A stretch of DNA of 64,000 bases from NCBI GenBank assembly GCA_964406505.1, contig CAYORX010000003.1, forward strand, positions 62,001-126,000. The letters are read 5' to 3'. Below the pieces are notes generated by a model. That model was not told the origin of the DNA. It saw only the letters and a program-made list of their open reading frames with translations, and did no database searches. The position numbers and the translations under genes were made by a program. Origin of the DNA: DTU015 sp964406505 (lineage in GTDB: Bacteria; Bacillota; Sulfobacillia; Fermentithermobacillales; Fermentithermobacillaceae). Shown piece after piece: positions 54,082 to 62,732 of the stretch (its first letter is position 1; each line of letters starts with the position of its first letter).

Positions 54082-54546
54082 TTAGTAATAACTTGCTCCG
54101 ATGCCAAACCAATGATATAGGATCGTAGCTATGATAGCAATTTGGCCTGCCGACCATAAAAGAATAAATACAGTGCCAGACCCTGAATTTTTGCTGTCTG
54201 TTGAAGTTATCTCACTTTGGTTCGATATAAAAGAGTTATCTTGTGGCCCATCAGCATCAGAATTTGCAATTTTATCTTCAGGAATTCGACCAGATAAGTT
54301 GTTTCGAGTATATTCCAACAAGCTACTTGGTACTTCCTTTTTGAATGATTGGTGGTGTTTCTGTGGAAACGAGTGTTTTAAGTACATAAGCCATGCCAGA
54401 ACGATATAAAAAACCATACAAATCGGAAGTAATTGGGCAGCATAATAAATATTCTCAAAGCCCCACTTTGCCAAAACTAGCGAAAAAAACACCGCAAAAC
54501 TTGTTGGAAAGAGCCCGTATGCAAACGTTCTCACTGTTTGCTCCAT
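54082..54546 (-). CDS. Small membrane protein, unrecognised
   Basis: A 154-residue protein with membrane segments at about 10-26, 34-55 and 125-148, and a charged, Ser/Asp/Asn-rich loop (about 60-122) between the second and third. No known family recognised. The frame opens at ATG 54546, but GGAG inside it favours GTG 54534. It lies 31 nt before nagA on the minus strand, so they may be co-transcribed. Function unknown. Confidence 0.55.
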   Translation of the reverse strand: MEQTVRTFAYGLFPTSFAVFFSLVLAKWGFENIYYAAQLLPICMVFYIVLAWLMYLKHSFPQKHHQSFKKEVPSSLLEYTRNNLSGRIPEDKIANSDADGPQDNSFISNQSEITSTDSKNSGSGTVFILLWSAGQIAIIATILYHWFGIGASYY

Positions 54547-54577
54547 CCTTTCGTTTAAATCATTAATCGAGAAAATG

Positions 54578-55771
54578 TCAATTCTTTGGGTGGCCTATGA
54601 CACCGTTTACCACGGTAAACAGCACATTCAGATTATTATCCAATACAACAATATCGGCATCTTTTCCTACCCTAAGAGAACCCTTACTATCAAATACTCC
54701 AATCTGTTTAGCTGGATTCATTGTAACCATCGGCAAAACAAAGTCCAATGACTGACCACACCAATTCATAATATTCTTCATACCATCTAATAAGGTTGCC
54801 GTGCTACCTGCAATAGTTCCATTGTGAAGAAAAGCACGCCCCTCACGGTCGATTTCTATGGCTTTGCCCAACGAAGTGTAAGAACCGGGTGGTAAACCGG
54901 CAGGAGTTATAGCGTCAGATGCTAGATATACCCCACTCGGAGTTTTCGCCTTTACCATTGCTAAGGCGGCCGCAGGATGAATATGGACTCCATCGCACAG
55001 TAATTCCGCTGATATTCTGTCATCAGCAAAAATCGCCCCAATTATTCCTGGCTCTCTGTGGTGAAATTTCGGCATAGCATTGTAAGTATGAGTAGCGGCT
55101 GAGACACCCCAATTGATGGCTGATATACTTTGTTGGTAGTTAGCTGTGGTATGTCCCGCGGCAACTGTTACCCCCTTATTGAGCAAAAATGAAACTAATT
55201 CACACGCTCCGTGTAGCTCAGGGGCTATCGTCATGCGTTTAATCACGCCTTTTCCAATATCTATCCAATTTGATACAAGTTCGACGGACGGTTCAATCAA
55301 ATGTTCTGCAGACATGGCACCTTTTTTTCTTGGGTTGAGAAAAGGTCCTTCAAGATGTAATCCAAGGACGCGTGCTTCCGGAAATGCGATTTGAACTGGA
55401 GCAAGTTCTCTGTTTTGTTTACTCATGAAATCACGGACACGCCTAACCACTGCTTCCGTTTGCTTAATCGATGTGGCACCTAAGGTAGGCAAAAAGGCAG
55501 TGGTACCTTTCTTGGCGAGATGTTGTGCTAAACAAGATATCGTGTTTGGTTTTGCCGATGCTATATCAAAACCAAACGACCCATGAAGGTGAAGATCGAT
55601 CAACCCCGGGATAATGATATTATCACCTACATCAATCACATTAGGGCCGAAAACCAGCTTTTTCGTACTAATTTCAACAATTCGTCCACGTAAGATTTTT
55701 ATGTAACCGCTAAAAGGTCTTGTATCTGCCGGGTAAATTTTTGTTGAAACCAGAATAGTTTCATCAATCAC
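54578..55771 (-). CDS. nagA: N-acetylglucosamine-6-phosphate deacetylase
   Basis: A 397-residue amidohydrolase that deacetylates N-acetylglucosamine-6-phosphate. Seen: IDLHLHGSFGFDI with metal ligands, LGLHLEGPFLNPRKKGAM with the key Glu, VAAGHTTANYQQS, ATHTYNAMPKFHHREPG, CDGVHIHP, and LASDAITPAGLPPG with the catalytic Asp. GTG 55771 has AGGAAGTG about 8 nt upstream. The partner nagB is 27 kb away. Confidence 0.95.
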   Translation of the reverse strand: MIDETILVSTKIYPADTRPFSGYIKILRGRIVEISTKKLVFGPNVIDVGDNIIIPGLIDLHLHGSFGFDIASAKPNTISCLAQHLAKKGTTAFLPTLGATSIKQTEAVVRRVRDFMSKQNRELAPVQIAFPEARVLGLHLEGPFLNPRKKGAMSAEHLIEPSVELVSNWIDIGKGVIKRMTIAPELHGACELVSFLLNKGVTVAAGHTTANYQQSISAINWGVSAATHTYNAMPKFHHREPGIIGAIFADDRISAELLCDGVHIHPAAALAMVKAKTPSGVYLASDAITPAGLPPGSYTSLGKAIEIDREGRAFLHNGTIAGSTATLLDGMKNIMNWCGQSLDFVLPMVTMNPAKQIGVFDSKGSLRVGKDADIVVLDNNLNVLFTVVNGVIGHPKN

Positions 55772-55961
55772 GCCATAGTCACTTCCTAAATTGCTTTAAT
55801 TTGCTATCAACGTTTGAAATTCTACGATGAGATATAGAATCCTGCTTTTGAACCGCGGGTATAAAAATTATACGCAATAAAGTGCTGATTCGTGTATTAT
55901 AGAATTATATGAAAAAGATTTGCTTCTTTATCAAACTCTACTTAGAAAGGACAATGACTCT

Positions 55962-56684
55962 ATGGACGTCAAAGAAATGTGCATATATCTAATACTGTTT
56001 GGATTGATACTTTTATTTAGACGTGTTGTATATAAGAAAGATTTGTCCTCACTAGGTCTCACGTTAAATAGCAAAAGCATTAATCTTTTTTGGGAAGGTG
56101 CTTTTACTGGAGTACTGTATGTAATTGGGTACGTTGTAATCATATTACTGTTCACTCGGAAACACGTGATATATGGAGATTTATCTTCTTCTGCCCTACA
56201 TTTAAAAACTGCTTTAATAGCGTGGCTTAGCTTTTTACCAGAACTGCTATTTACCGAAACATTGTTTCGTGGTCACATATTACAAGTTTCATTGACAAAG
56301 TTTCATCCTTTTGTATCCGTAATTATTACTTCTATCGCTTATACGATATGTAGTCTCTTTTTCTACACAGATGCTTTTCATTGTGTTTATGCCATTAATT
56401 GTTTTTTGCTCTCATCTATACTTTGTTTGATGGCTGTATTAAACAGTTCTCTTATGTCTGTTTTGGGTAAAGAAGCAGCTTTTGTAGTTACACAGTTGTT
56501 GTTGTTTGGCAGCACCAACGATCTAGAATCTTTGATAGGTTTTAATGTTGATTCCAACGTTTTAATTGGCGTTCCCACCAATTTAAAGTCTAGCTTCGCA
56601 TTGACAATAGTTTTGTGCGTGGGTCTAATCATCGAAATAAAACACGCTTTACATCATTTCGCCTATGATAGATCTTCTTATTAG
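55962..56684 (+). CDS. CPBP-like membrane protein with altered active site
   Basis: A 240-residue membrane protein with about seven hydrophobic segments, resembling CPBP (Abi/Rce1) intramembrane proteases: LFWEGAFTGVLYVIGYVVII in the first half and TETLFRGHILQVSL where the family has the EExxxR active site. Here the first Glu is a Thr, and the usual FxxxH motif after it is not evident (AYTICSLFFYTDAFH). It may be a non-proteolytic relative, or not CPBP at all. ATG 55962 has AGGA 10 nt upstream; the frame opens at TTG 55920 without a site. It stands alone between nagA and the next small gene. Confidence 0.55.
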   Translation: MDVKEMCIYLILFGLILLFRRVVYKKDLSSLGLTLNSKSINLFWEGAFTGVLYVIGYVVIILLFTRKHVIYGDLSSSALHLKTALIAWLSFLPELLFTETLFRGHILQVSLTKFHPFVSVIITSIAYTICSLFFYTDAFHCVYAINCFLLSSILCLMAVLNSSLMSVLGKEAAFVVTQLLLFGSTNDLESLIGFNVDSNVLIGVPTNLKSSFALTIVLCVGLIIEIKHALHHFAYDRSSY

Positions 56685-56817
56685 CTTGTAATAATGGTGT
56701 AAGCCTTTTATGTACAGAAATGATTGACAAGCTAGGCATAAATTTGCTTCATAAGTGAAAAGTAATGATACAATATATAAGTAAGTAGTTGACAGAGTTA
56801 ATCAGTATTTACCGGCA

Positions 56818-56848
56818 TTGATATCAGTAAACAAACAGTTGATATAAT
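56818..56848 (+). promoter_or_regulatory. Candidate promoter of the small-protein genes
   Basis: TTGATA (56818-56823), a long 19-bp spacer, and TATAAT (56843-56848), about 70 nt before the gene at 56920. Confidence 0.4.
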
Positions 56849-56919
56849 TCGCTATGAATTCTAGGGTGTTAATGATTTAAATTAGAAGTTTGCCTACAAT
56901 GCAATCCGGAGGAATCAAT

Positions 56920-57429
56920 ATGCCCAAACCTAATTCCAGAAAAACATACAAATATAATGATCCTAAACGTCCGTTTACAAAGTTAACGTGGCAGCTAGTG
57001 GCTACAATGATAGCTGAGGACAGAGCGACTCCGGCAGAAATCGCTTCGTTATTTAATAGGGATATTAATCATGTCGCATCTAATCTCAAAGAAGCCCATG
57101 TGTCAGGACAGTTAGAGAGCATTATGCGTAATCTTCCCCAGGGCATCCCTGAACAAAGTTATCGAAATCTTGCATCAAGAGTGTTGGCGGACACTTATAA
57201 AGATGCCACAAACCTTAAGCAAATTGAAAAAGGTACCGCAAAACCTTGTCGAGCCTCGATAGAAACAGCAACGAAGATTAAGAATTTTATCGACTCAGGC
57301 TGGGCAGAAACTTTGTGTACTACAGCAAATATTGATCTAACAGCTTACAAAAACTCTATAGAACAAGAATTAAAAGAGTTTTGGATGAGTGTAGACTCTC
57401 CCTTAGTCTGGAAGAATCACGAAAAGTAA
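56920..57429 (+). CDS. Unrecognised small protein, possible DNA-binding
   Basis: A 169-residue basic, soluble protein. It begins MPKPNSRKTYKYNDPKRPFTK. A helix-turn-helix-like stretch, LVATMIAEDRATPAEIASLF then NRDINHVASNLKEAHVSG, lies at about residues 25-65, with conserved-looking SIETATKIKNFIDSGW later. No family recognised. ATG 56920 follows GGAGG with 7 nt spacing, so it is likely a real gene. It stands alone between the CPBP-like gene and another small gene. Regulatory function is a guess from the helix-turn-helix. Confidence 0.65.
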   Translation: MPKPNSRKTYKYNDPKRPFTKLTWQLVATMIAEDRATPAEIASLFNRDINHVASNLKEAHVSGQLESIMRNLPQGIPEQSYRNLASRVLADTYKDATNLKQIEKGTAKPCRASIETATKIKNFIDSGWAETLCTTANIDLTAYKNSIEQELKEFWMSVDSPLVWKNHEK

Positions 57430-57576
57430 ATTCTGCAAAGTTTTGCTCTAAACCATATTAATCGATATGTTTAAAACCGCTCGCAGTTTTAATTCTATTT
57501 ACCACATTGTGTTCTTGTTATGATACAATACATTTGGTTTTCTATGCCCAGGACTCAATGAAGGGGGATGAATCAC

Positions 57577-57873
57577 ATGCGAGGAACGGTCACAATCAAA
57601 TACACAAGGAAGCTGCCACCTATTTTTGAAGAAACCATCAGGGAAGCTAAACCAGACACGAGAATTATCTCGATGAATCCATTGGTTTTGAAACACGATT
57701 ATGATATCGATGGTTTGCTAAACCTGATTATTGGAATTGTTGAGATGGCAAATATCAAAGTGACACAAATTGAATTATTTAGAGATACACCCGATGTATA
57801 CCAATTGTTCCCCGAAATCGTACCCAGTTATCCAACTGATATTCAGTCAGAACTTGTTATGGCTCTTGGTTAA
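57577..57873 (+). CDS. Unrecognised small protein
   Basis: A 98-residue acidic protein: MRGTVTIKYTRKLPPIFEETI, then NPLVLKHDYDIDGLLNLIIG and IELFRDTPDVYQLFPEIVPSYPTDIQ. No family, membrane segment or motif recognised. The ATG at 57577 has GGGGG 9 nt upstream; an ATG at 57568 abuts it. It is 110 nt upstream of the M81 metallopeptidase gene and may share its transcript. Confidence 0.6.
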   Translation: MRGTVTIKYTRKLPPIFEETIREAKPDTRIISMNPLVLKHDYDIDGLLNLIIGIVEMANIKVTQIELFRDTPDVYQLFPEIVPSYPTDIQSELVMALG

Positions 57874-57982
57874 TTGTCGCCAACATAAGCAAAACACCTG
57901 CGGGCCTTTCTCAAGGCTCGCTTTGCTTTTGCAGGATTTCCCTATGTGCTAAACGAAGTTATCACGCATGGAGGTGGATTTA

Positions 57983-59458
57983 ATGAAAATAGCTATTGCA
58001 GGCTTTTCAGACGAAACTTGTACCTTTTGCAAAGAACCGACTACTATCGAACGATTCGAGCCAGCAACCCAACGCGGCCAGTCAATTATCAACGAAAATC
58101 GGGGAATTCCAAATTACATAAACGGATTTCTAAGGGTACTTGAAAGTGAAAATGTGAATATAGTGCCAATCGTAAACGCACGGAAAACTCGCGGTGGGTT
58201 TTCCAGTTGGCTTACTACAGAATGTTTCGATAAATATACAAATGAGATAGCTGAAGGTTTGAGGCAATCAGGCAAACTCGATGGTGTTCTCCTCTCTCTT
58301 CATGGGGCAATGGCGGTAACTGATATACCGAAACCGGAAGCTGAAATTGTTCGAAGAGTGAGGGAAGCCGTAGGAAATATACCGATAATGGTTACTTTAG
58401 ACCTTCACGCTAACGAAGACCATGAACTTTGCGAAACAGCCGATGCGGTATTCATATTAAAAACATATCCGCATATTGACTCTGAGGAAACCGGAATGAT
58501 AGCAGCGGAATGCATGATTGAAACAGTGCGTAAAAATTTTATACCGACAATGGCTGTCCGTCGTCCGGGAATTGTTTCGGCAAGCATATATCAAGCTTCT
58601 GAATATTCCCCGATGAAGGACATTTATGATAAGTGTCGGGAGTGGGAAAAGCTACCTAACGTTTATTGTGCTTCTGTCGCCCCTGGATATGCTTATGCAG
58701 ATGTACCGGATATAGGTATGTCAGTGTTTGTGGTAACAAACAACGACAAGGAACTAGCAGAAAAAATAGCGCAAGATCTTAGCGATTTCGCTTGGAGTTT
58801 AAGAGAATCATTTACTGAGCCACTACCCGATGCTATGCAAGCTACTCAGATAGCTATGGAGCACATCGCCAAGGGCAATGCTCCTGTGATAATTGCTGAT
58901 GGGGCTGATAGAATAGGTGACAGCACACATATGCTTAAGGAATTGTTAGAACAAAAGACCGAAAATTGGGTTATCCCTTGCATTACAGATCCTAACGCCG
59001 TTAAATGGCTAGAAACAGAATCGAAAATAGGTGAAAAAGTTAACCTTTCTATCGGCGGTTGGTATGATGAGCATTCTGGAACCCCGGCAAAAATTGAAGG
59101 CACAGTCGAATACATGGGGCGTCCATCTTACACCCTTGTCGGGCCGATGAGAAAAGGTGCGCCAGTCGAAGAAGGTTTCGTGGCACGTATTAATCTTGGC
59201 AAAAATCGCCACGTTGTTGTTGCTGAACATATGCGCGGCGCTAATGATTCGGCTGGTCTTACCGCAGTTGGACTAGATTATACTACTCTTGACATTATTA
59301 TATTGAAGGACAGAGTTCACCATAGAGCATTTTGGGATAGCGTGTCTGAGATAAACATTAGAACTAGTGTTCCCGGTCAAGGTCCTGCCGATCTTAGCAC
59401 TTTGAAGTATTACAATGTGCCCGATGATATTTATCCTATCGGCAAAAAATGGCGATAA
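57983..59458 (+). CDS. M81 family metallopeptidase (MlrC-like)
   Basis: A 491-residue protein of the M81 (microcystin LR degradation protein MlrC) family. The N-terminal DUF1485-type domain reads MKIAIAGFSDETCTFCKEPT and LLSLHGAMAVTDIPKPEAE, with MVTLDLHANEDHELCE (metal-binding region) and KTYPHIDSEETG. The C-terminal MlrC domain starts near residue 300 (VIIADGADRIGDSTHM). ATG 57983 has GGAGG 8 nt upstream; an ATG at 57968 contains that site. Outside MlrC, natural substrates are unknown; position after an oligopeptide transporter suggests peptide use. Confidence 0.92.
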   Translation: MKIAIAGFSDETCTFCKEPTTIERFEPATQRGQSIINENRGIPNYINGFLRVLESENVNIVPIVNARKTRGGFSSWLTTECFDKYTNEIAEGLRQSGKLDGVLLSLHGAMAVTDIPKPEAEIVRRVREAVGNIPIMVTLDLHANEDHELCETADAVFILKTYPHIDSEETGMIAAECMIETVRKNFIPTMAVRRPGIVSASIYQASEYSPMKDIYDKCREWEKLPNVYCASVAPGYAYADVPDIGMSVFVVTNNDKELAEKIAQDLSDFAWSLRESFTEPLPDAMQATQIAMEHIAKGNAPVIIADGADRIGDSTHMLKELLEQKTENWVIPCITDPNAVKWLETESKIGEKVNLSIGGWYDEHSGTPAKIEGTVEYMGRPSYTLVGPMRKGAPVEEGFVARINLGKNRHVVVAEHMRGANDSAGLTAVGLDYTTLDIIILKDRVHHRAFWDSVSEINIRTSVPGQGPADLSTLKYYNVPDDIYPIGKKWR

Positions 59459-59477
59459 AATCTACAAAAATAGAATA

Positions 59478-59518
59478 AAGGCCTAGCAGCAGGCTGTTTG
59501 CATAGGCCTTATTTTTTT
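59478..59518 (+). terminator. Terminator after the M81 gene
   Basis: AAGGCCTA pairs with TAGGCCTT, followed by ATTTTTTT. The hairpin is also usable on the minus strand but lacks a clear T-run there. Confidence 0.85.
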
Positions 59519-59550
59519 CCGAAGAAAGCGGATCTTTTGAAAACCAGTCA

Positions 59551-60153
59551 CTAATGAAGAATTGGCGAAAGCCTTTTGTATACTAAAACCGTTGCAAACG
59601 ATGTAGCTATACCTTTAAGCAAATTAAACGGCACAACGGCGTAAATCATCAAGGTTTTGTAATCGACCACATATTTGTTAACTTTACTTCCCATGTTTAT
59701 AAGTGTATCCAACTCTAGACCAAGAGTTTTAGCGAATACAGGAAACATAAGGTAATAGTTGTTTAAAGTAGCAAAAATGGTCATCGCGATAATACCTAAT
59801 CCCATACCAACCACAGCGTTTTTGAAAGTTTTGTGCTTATGATAAACATACCCTGCCACCCATGCTTGCACGCTACCAACCAGAAAATTAGAAAACTCGC
59901 CTAACCCGTTGGTGACAGTACCTTCAATCAGTACATTAAGCAAATTCTTAATGAATTGGACCCAAACACCTGTCATTGGGCCCATAGCAAAAGCCCCCAA
60001 CAGTGAAGGTAAATCTGAAATATCAAATTTAAGAAACGGCGGCGCAAACCAAACAGGTGCTTTAAAGAACATAATGATAAAAGATATTACGCCGAGCACC
60101 GCAACTTTCACAAGTGTTCGAGCATGCCATCTTTGATTAATGTATTTTTCCAT
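59551..60153 (-). CDS. ribU: Riboflavin ECF transporter S component, RibU-like
   Basis: A 200-residue membrane protein with about six membrane segments. The landmarks LPSLLGAFAMGPMTGVWVQFIKNL and GEFSNFLVGSVQAWVAGYVYHKHKT are typical of RibU. The S component binds flavins and docks on a shared EcfAAT module, which is not in the window. ATG 60153 follows GGGAGG. The FMN riboswitch and terminator immediately upstream strongly support the riboflavin assignment. Confidence 0.93.
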   Translation of the reverse strand: MEKYINQRWHARTLVKVAVLGVISFIIMFFKAPVWFAPPFLKFDISDLPSLLGAFAMGPMTGVWVQFIKNLLNVLIEGTVTNGLGEFSNFLVGSVQAWVAGYVYHKHKTFKNAVVGMGLGIIAMTIFATLNNYYLMFPVFAKTLGLELDTLINMGSKVNKYVVDYKTLMIYAVVPFNLLKGIATSFATVLVYKRLSPILH

Positions 60154-60196
60154 TCTATGTGCCTCCCTCGCTCGCAGTCATTGCACTCCCAACAAA

Positions 60197-60225
60197 TTAA
60201 AACCCCGAAGTTGGATCTCCGGGGT
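60197..60225 (-). terminator. Riboswitch terminator before ribU
   Basis: Minus strand ACCCCGGAG pairs with CTTCGGGGT around ATCCAA, followed by TTTTAATTTG. It is the expression platform of the FMN riboswitch. Confidence 0.9.
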
Positions 60226-60248
60226 CGGTTTAAGCCACCAAGTTACGG

Positions 60249-60360
60249 CATCTTCTCTCATCCAGACTTTGACTGTCGGCCTTGGAATTTCACCAAGTCG
60301 GCTGGAACTCCCAGCTCGCGGGCTATACCGCCGGTGAGGAATTACACCTCGCCCCGAAGA
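60249..60360 (-). promoter_or_regulatory. FMN riboswitch (RFN element)
   Basis: The minus strand begins TCTTCGGGGCGAGGTG, continues with AATTCCTCACCGGCGGT and GCCCGCGAGC, and closes with GTCTGGATGAGAGAAGATG. These are the conserved boxes of the RFN aptamer. FMN binding should favour the terminator at 60197-60225 and switch off ribU. A TTGACA at 60400-60405 may be the -35 of its promoter, but no good -10 was found. Confidence 0.97.
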
Positions 60361-60488
60361 TACATTCTACTCCTTAATTTTTGCTTCTTTCCAAACAAAT
60401 GTCAAGTGATATTATTGAGTAAGCTATGTCTATACTAAACTGTAAGTACTGCCATCTCTTACATCGATAAGGTATATTTCTAAAATCA

Positions 60489-60975
60489 TTAGTTTATCGG
60501 ATCGTAAAAGCCGGTGGTCAATACATAGTCCAAAGGCCCCCCCGACACCGTCTTAAATTCGAGCTTAGGACCCATTAAAAGTAGTTTATCGCCCCGAACG
60601 CCTTGCATTTTTGGTACAGTGCATGCTTCAGCCCTTGTAAGTGTGTTTTCCGGCTTAAATGTCGTATCGGGATAGCCTTGAATGAATCCTTGTTGGATAC
60701 ACAATTTTACAGAATCAAGATATTGTTCTTTTATCTCGTTTTGATCTGAAAAATTAAACCCTTTATTCTTTCCATTAAGATCTAGTTCAGGATGATTAGC
60801 AAGGGAAGAGTGTGCAGGTTTAGCTAACAAATAGCATCGATCACAGCGGCCTCACCCGCCGAACACACAGAAATTTTGTGTATGTCCTGTGAAAAATTTA
60901 CTGAGCAAACACCATCCTCGATATTCACTCCAACTAATTTACTTTCTGTTGTAAAAGGGAATTAAAGATTTACCC
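60489..60975 (-). pseudogene. Decayed GerMN + SLH protein gene
   Basis: A readable frame at 60489-60830 gives an S-layer homology unit (FSDQNEIKEQYLDSVKLCIQ, then GYPDTTFKPENTLTRAEAC) with an unrecognised C-terminal tail. Directly upstream, a different frame reads KLVGVNIEDGVCSVNFSQDI and then SAGEAAVIDAIC, matching a GerMN domain, before a stop. A further frame change near 60958 would connect SLIPF to TTESKLV. So an exported GerMN-SLH protein, of the kind seen in Bacillota, has been broken by at least two frame changes and has lost its 5' part. Sequencing indels cannot be excluded. Confidence 0.55.
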
Positions 60976-61072
60976 AGACGATTCTATCGCACCACAAGGG
61001 TTTGCCGCTTAATCCCTAATTCAGTAATAATTGCTGTCTTTAAGACAAATAAGCTGAATACACGCGCTACTC

Positions 61073-61101
61073 TTTACTTTTTAATCGAAACCTGATATAT
61101 T
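61073..61101 (+). promoter_or_regulatory. Promoter of serS
   Basis: TTTACT (61073-61078), 17-bp spacer, TATATT (61096-61101), just before T-box Stem I. Confidence 0.7.
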
Positions 61102-61109
61102 CTTCCAAA

Positions 61110-61380
61110 GTCGATGATGAGGATAGTTATCCTAACGTAGGGCTTTAGAGAGTCGCCGGTTGGTGAAAGGCGATGCCTGAAACTAGGTGAGAGCACCTTT
61201 GAGACGTAAGCGCAAAGGTTCAATAAGTATTCTGAACCGAATATGCAATACCGGTCCTTCCGTTATCAGGAATTGAGGCTTGTGAGATGTTAGTATCAAT
61301 ATAATTACAAAGTATCTCAAAGCAAACCAGGGTGGCACCACGAGCAGGTGTGTCTCGTCCTTGAGACCGCCTGCTTTTTG
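61110..61380 (+). promoter_or_regulatory. T-box leader (tRNA-Ser sensing) of serS
   Basis: The T-box core AGGGTGGCACCACGAG (61329-61344) is followed by the terminator. Stem I reads GATGATGAGGATAGTTATCC, AGAGAGTCGCCGGTTGGTG and GCCTGAAACTAGGTGAGAG. A candidate Ser specifier AGC lies at 61192-61194; this placement is uncertain. It controls the adjacent serS gene. Confidence 0.93.
61341..61380 (+). terminator. T-box terminator hairpin of serS
   Basis: GAGCAGGTGTGTCTC pairs with GAGACCGCCTGCTTTT across a short loop, followed by a T-run. It competes with the antiterminator. Confidence 0.88.
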
Positions 61381-61409
61381 TTTACGCAAATCTCCAAGGG
61401 GGTTTAACA

Positions 61410-62681
61410 ATGTTTGATGTAACATTAATTCGTCGCGACCGCGACGCGGTAGAAAAAATGTTAAAGTTACGGAACACAGAAGCGCCTTTAGATCTGATCC
61501 TTTCGCTCGACGACAAACGAATAACGTTAGTAAGAAAAATAAACGACCTTCGCGAACAAAGAAACACCATTACGAAACAGATTCCTTCATGTAAAGATCC
61601 GGCACAAAAAACAAAATTGATTGAGTCTAATCGTGAGATCCGAAGGCGGATTTTAAATTTGGAGGCAAAACTTAGAGAGATAGAAATGGAACTTGAACAT
61701 CTACTTCTAACGGTACCTAACATGATAGCTGAGGATGTCCCTTATGGAGAAGATGACACCGGTAACGTAGAAATTAAAACTTGGGGCAAACCTCGCGATT
61801 TCGACTTTGAACCGCGCGATCACATTGAAATTGGTTCCAAATTACATCTCATTGACATTCCTAGGGCAGCAAAAATTATGGGTTCCCGAAGTTATGTGCT
61901 CACTAATGACGCCGTTTATTTAGAATTTGCTCTTGTGAGATTCGCTTTGGATCTTTTATCTAATGAAGGATTTACTCCCGTAATTCCGCCGGTTCTAGCT
62001 AAAGAAGAAGTATTAGTTGGCACTAGGCACTATCCGTTTTTTAAAGATCAGATCTACAGAATTGAAGGTGAAAACTTAGGATTGGTTGGAACATCAGAAA
62101 TACCCTTAGCTGCTTTGCATGCAAATGAAATTTTAAGTGCCAAGGAGTTACCCTTAAAATATGTAGGGTTTTCCCCTTGCTTTAGAACAGAAGTGGGTAG
62201 TGGTGGACGCGATATTCGGGGATTAATCCGAGTACACCAATTCGATAAAGTAGAAATGTTTGTTTTTGCCGAACCTTCCGAATCAATTGAACTACACGAG
62301 TATATGCTAGGATTAGAGGAACAAATTTACCAATTACTTAACATTCCTTATCGCGTTGTGAAAATGTGTACGGGTGATCTAGGCCCTATCGCTTACAAGA
62401 AGTACGACATAGAATTCTGGCATCCATCTGAAGGCGTATATAGAGAAATTACATCATGTAGCAACTGTACCGACTTTCAATCTCGCGGATTAAACATCAG
62501 ATATAGACCTAAGTTAGAGGAAAAACCACAGTTTGTTCACACTTTAAACGGGACTGCTATCGCTGTCAGTAGAACTTTAGTAGCTGTTTTGGAAAATTAT
62601 CAAGAAAAAGATGGAAGTGTAACGATTCCCGAAGTTCTACGACCATACATGCCCGGCAATAAAAAACGAATTGGCAAATGA
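61410..62681 (+). CDS. serS: Seryl-tRNA synthetase
   Basis: A 423-residue class II enzyme. The N-terminal coiled-coil arm (about 30-100) binds tRNA-Ser. The catalytic core (about 110-423) has motif 2 FRTEVGSGGRDIRGL and motif 3 LNGTAIAVSRTLVAVLENYQ, and REITSCSNCTDFQSRGLNIR in between. The length is normal. ATG 61410 follows AGGGGGTTT. It is transcribed alone behind a T-box. Confidence 0.98.
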   Translation: MFDVTLIRRDRDAVEKMLKLRNTEAPLDLILSLDDKRITLVRKINDLREQRNTITKQIPSCKDPAQKTKLIESNREIRRRILNLEAKLREIEMELEHLLLTVPNMIAEDVPYGEDDTGNVEIKTWGKPRDFDFEPRDHIEIGSKLHLIDIPRAAKIMGSRSYVLTNDAVYLEFALVRFALDLLSNEGFTPVIPPVLAKEEVLVGTRHYPFFKDQIYRIEGENLGLVGTSEIPLAALHANEILSAKELPLKYVGFSPCFRTEVGSGGRDIRGLIRVHQFDKVEMFVFAEPSESIELHEYMLGLEEQIYQLLNIPYRVVKMCTGDLGPIAYKKYDIEFWHPSEGVYREITSCSNCTDFQSRGLNIRYRPKLEEKPQFVHTLNGTAIAVSRTLVAVLENYQEKDGSVTIPEVLRPYMPGNKKRIGK

Positions 62682-62687
62682 GATGTT

Positions 62688-62718
62688 AAGGGCCGTTTAC
62701 GCCCAATGACGGCCCTTT
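62688..62718. terminator. Bidirectional terminator between serS and sdaAA
   Basis: AAGGGCCGT pairs with ACGGCCCTT around a 12-nt loop. It lies between convergent genes. The T-run is short on either side. Confidence 0.75.
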
Positions 62719-62732
62719 AAACTAAAAACCAG

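Noticed and set aside
60124..60438. Plus-strand frames over the ribU leader
   Set aside because: They cover the FMN riboswitch and terminator on the opposite strand.
61183..61425. Minus-strand 80-codon frame
   Set aside because: Antisense to the serS T-box leader.
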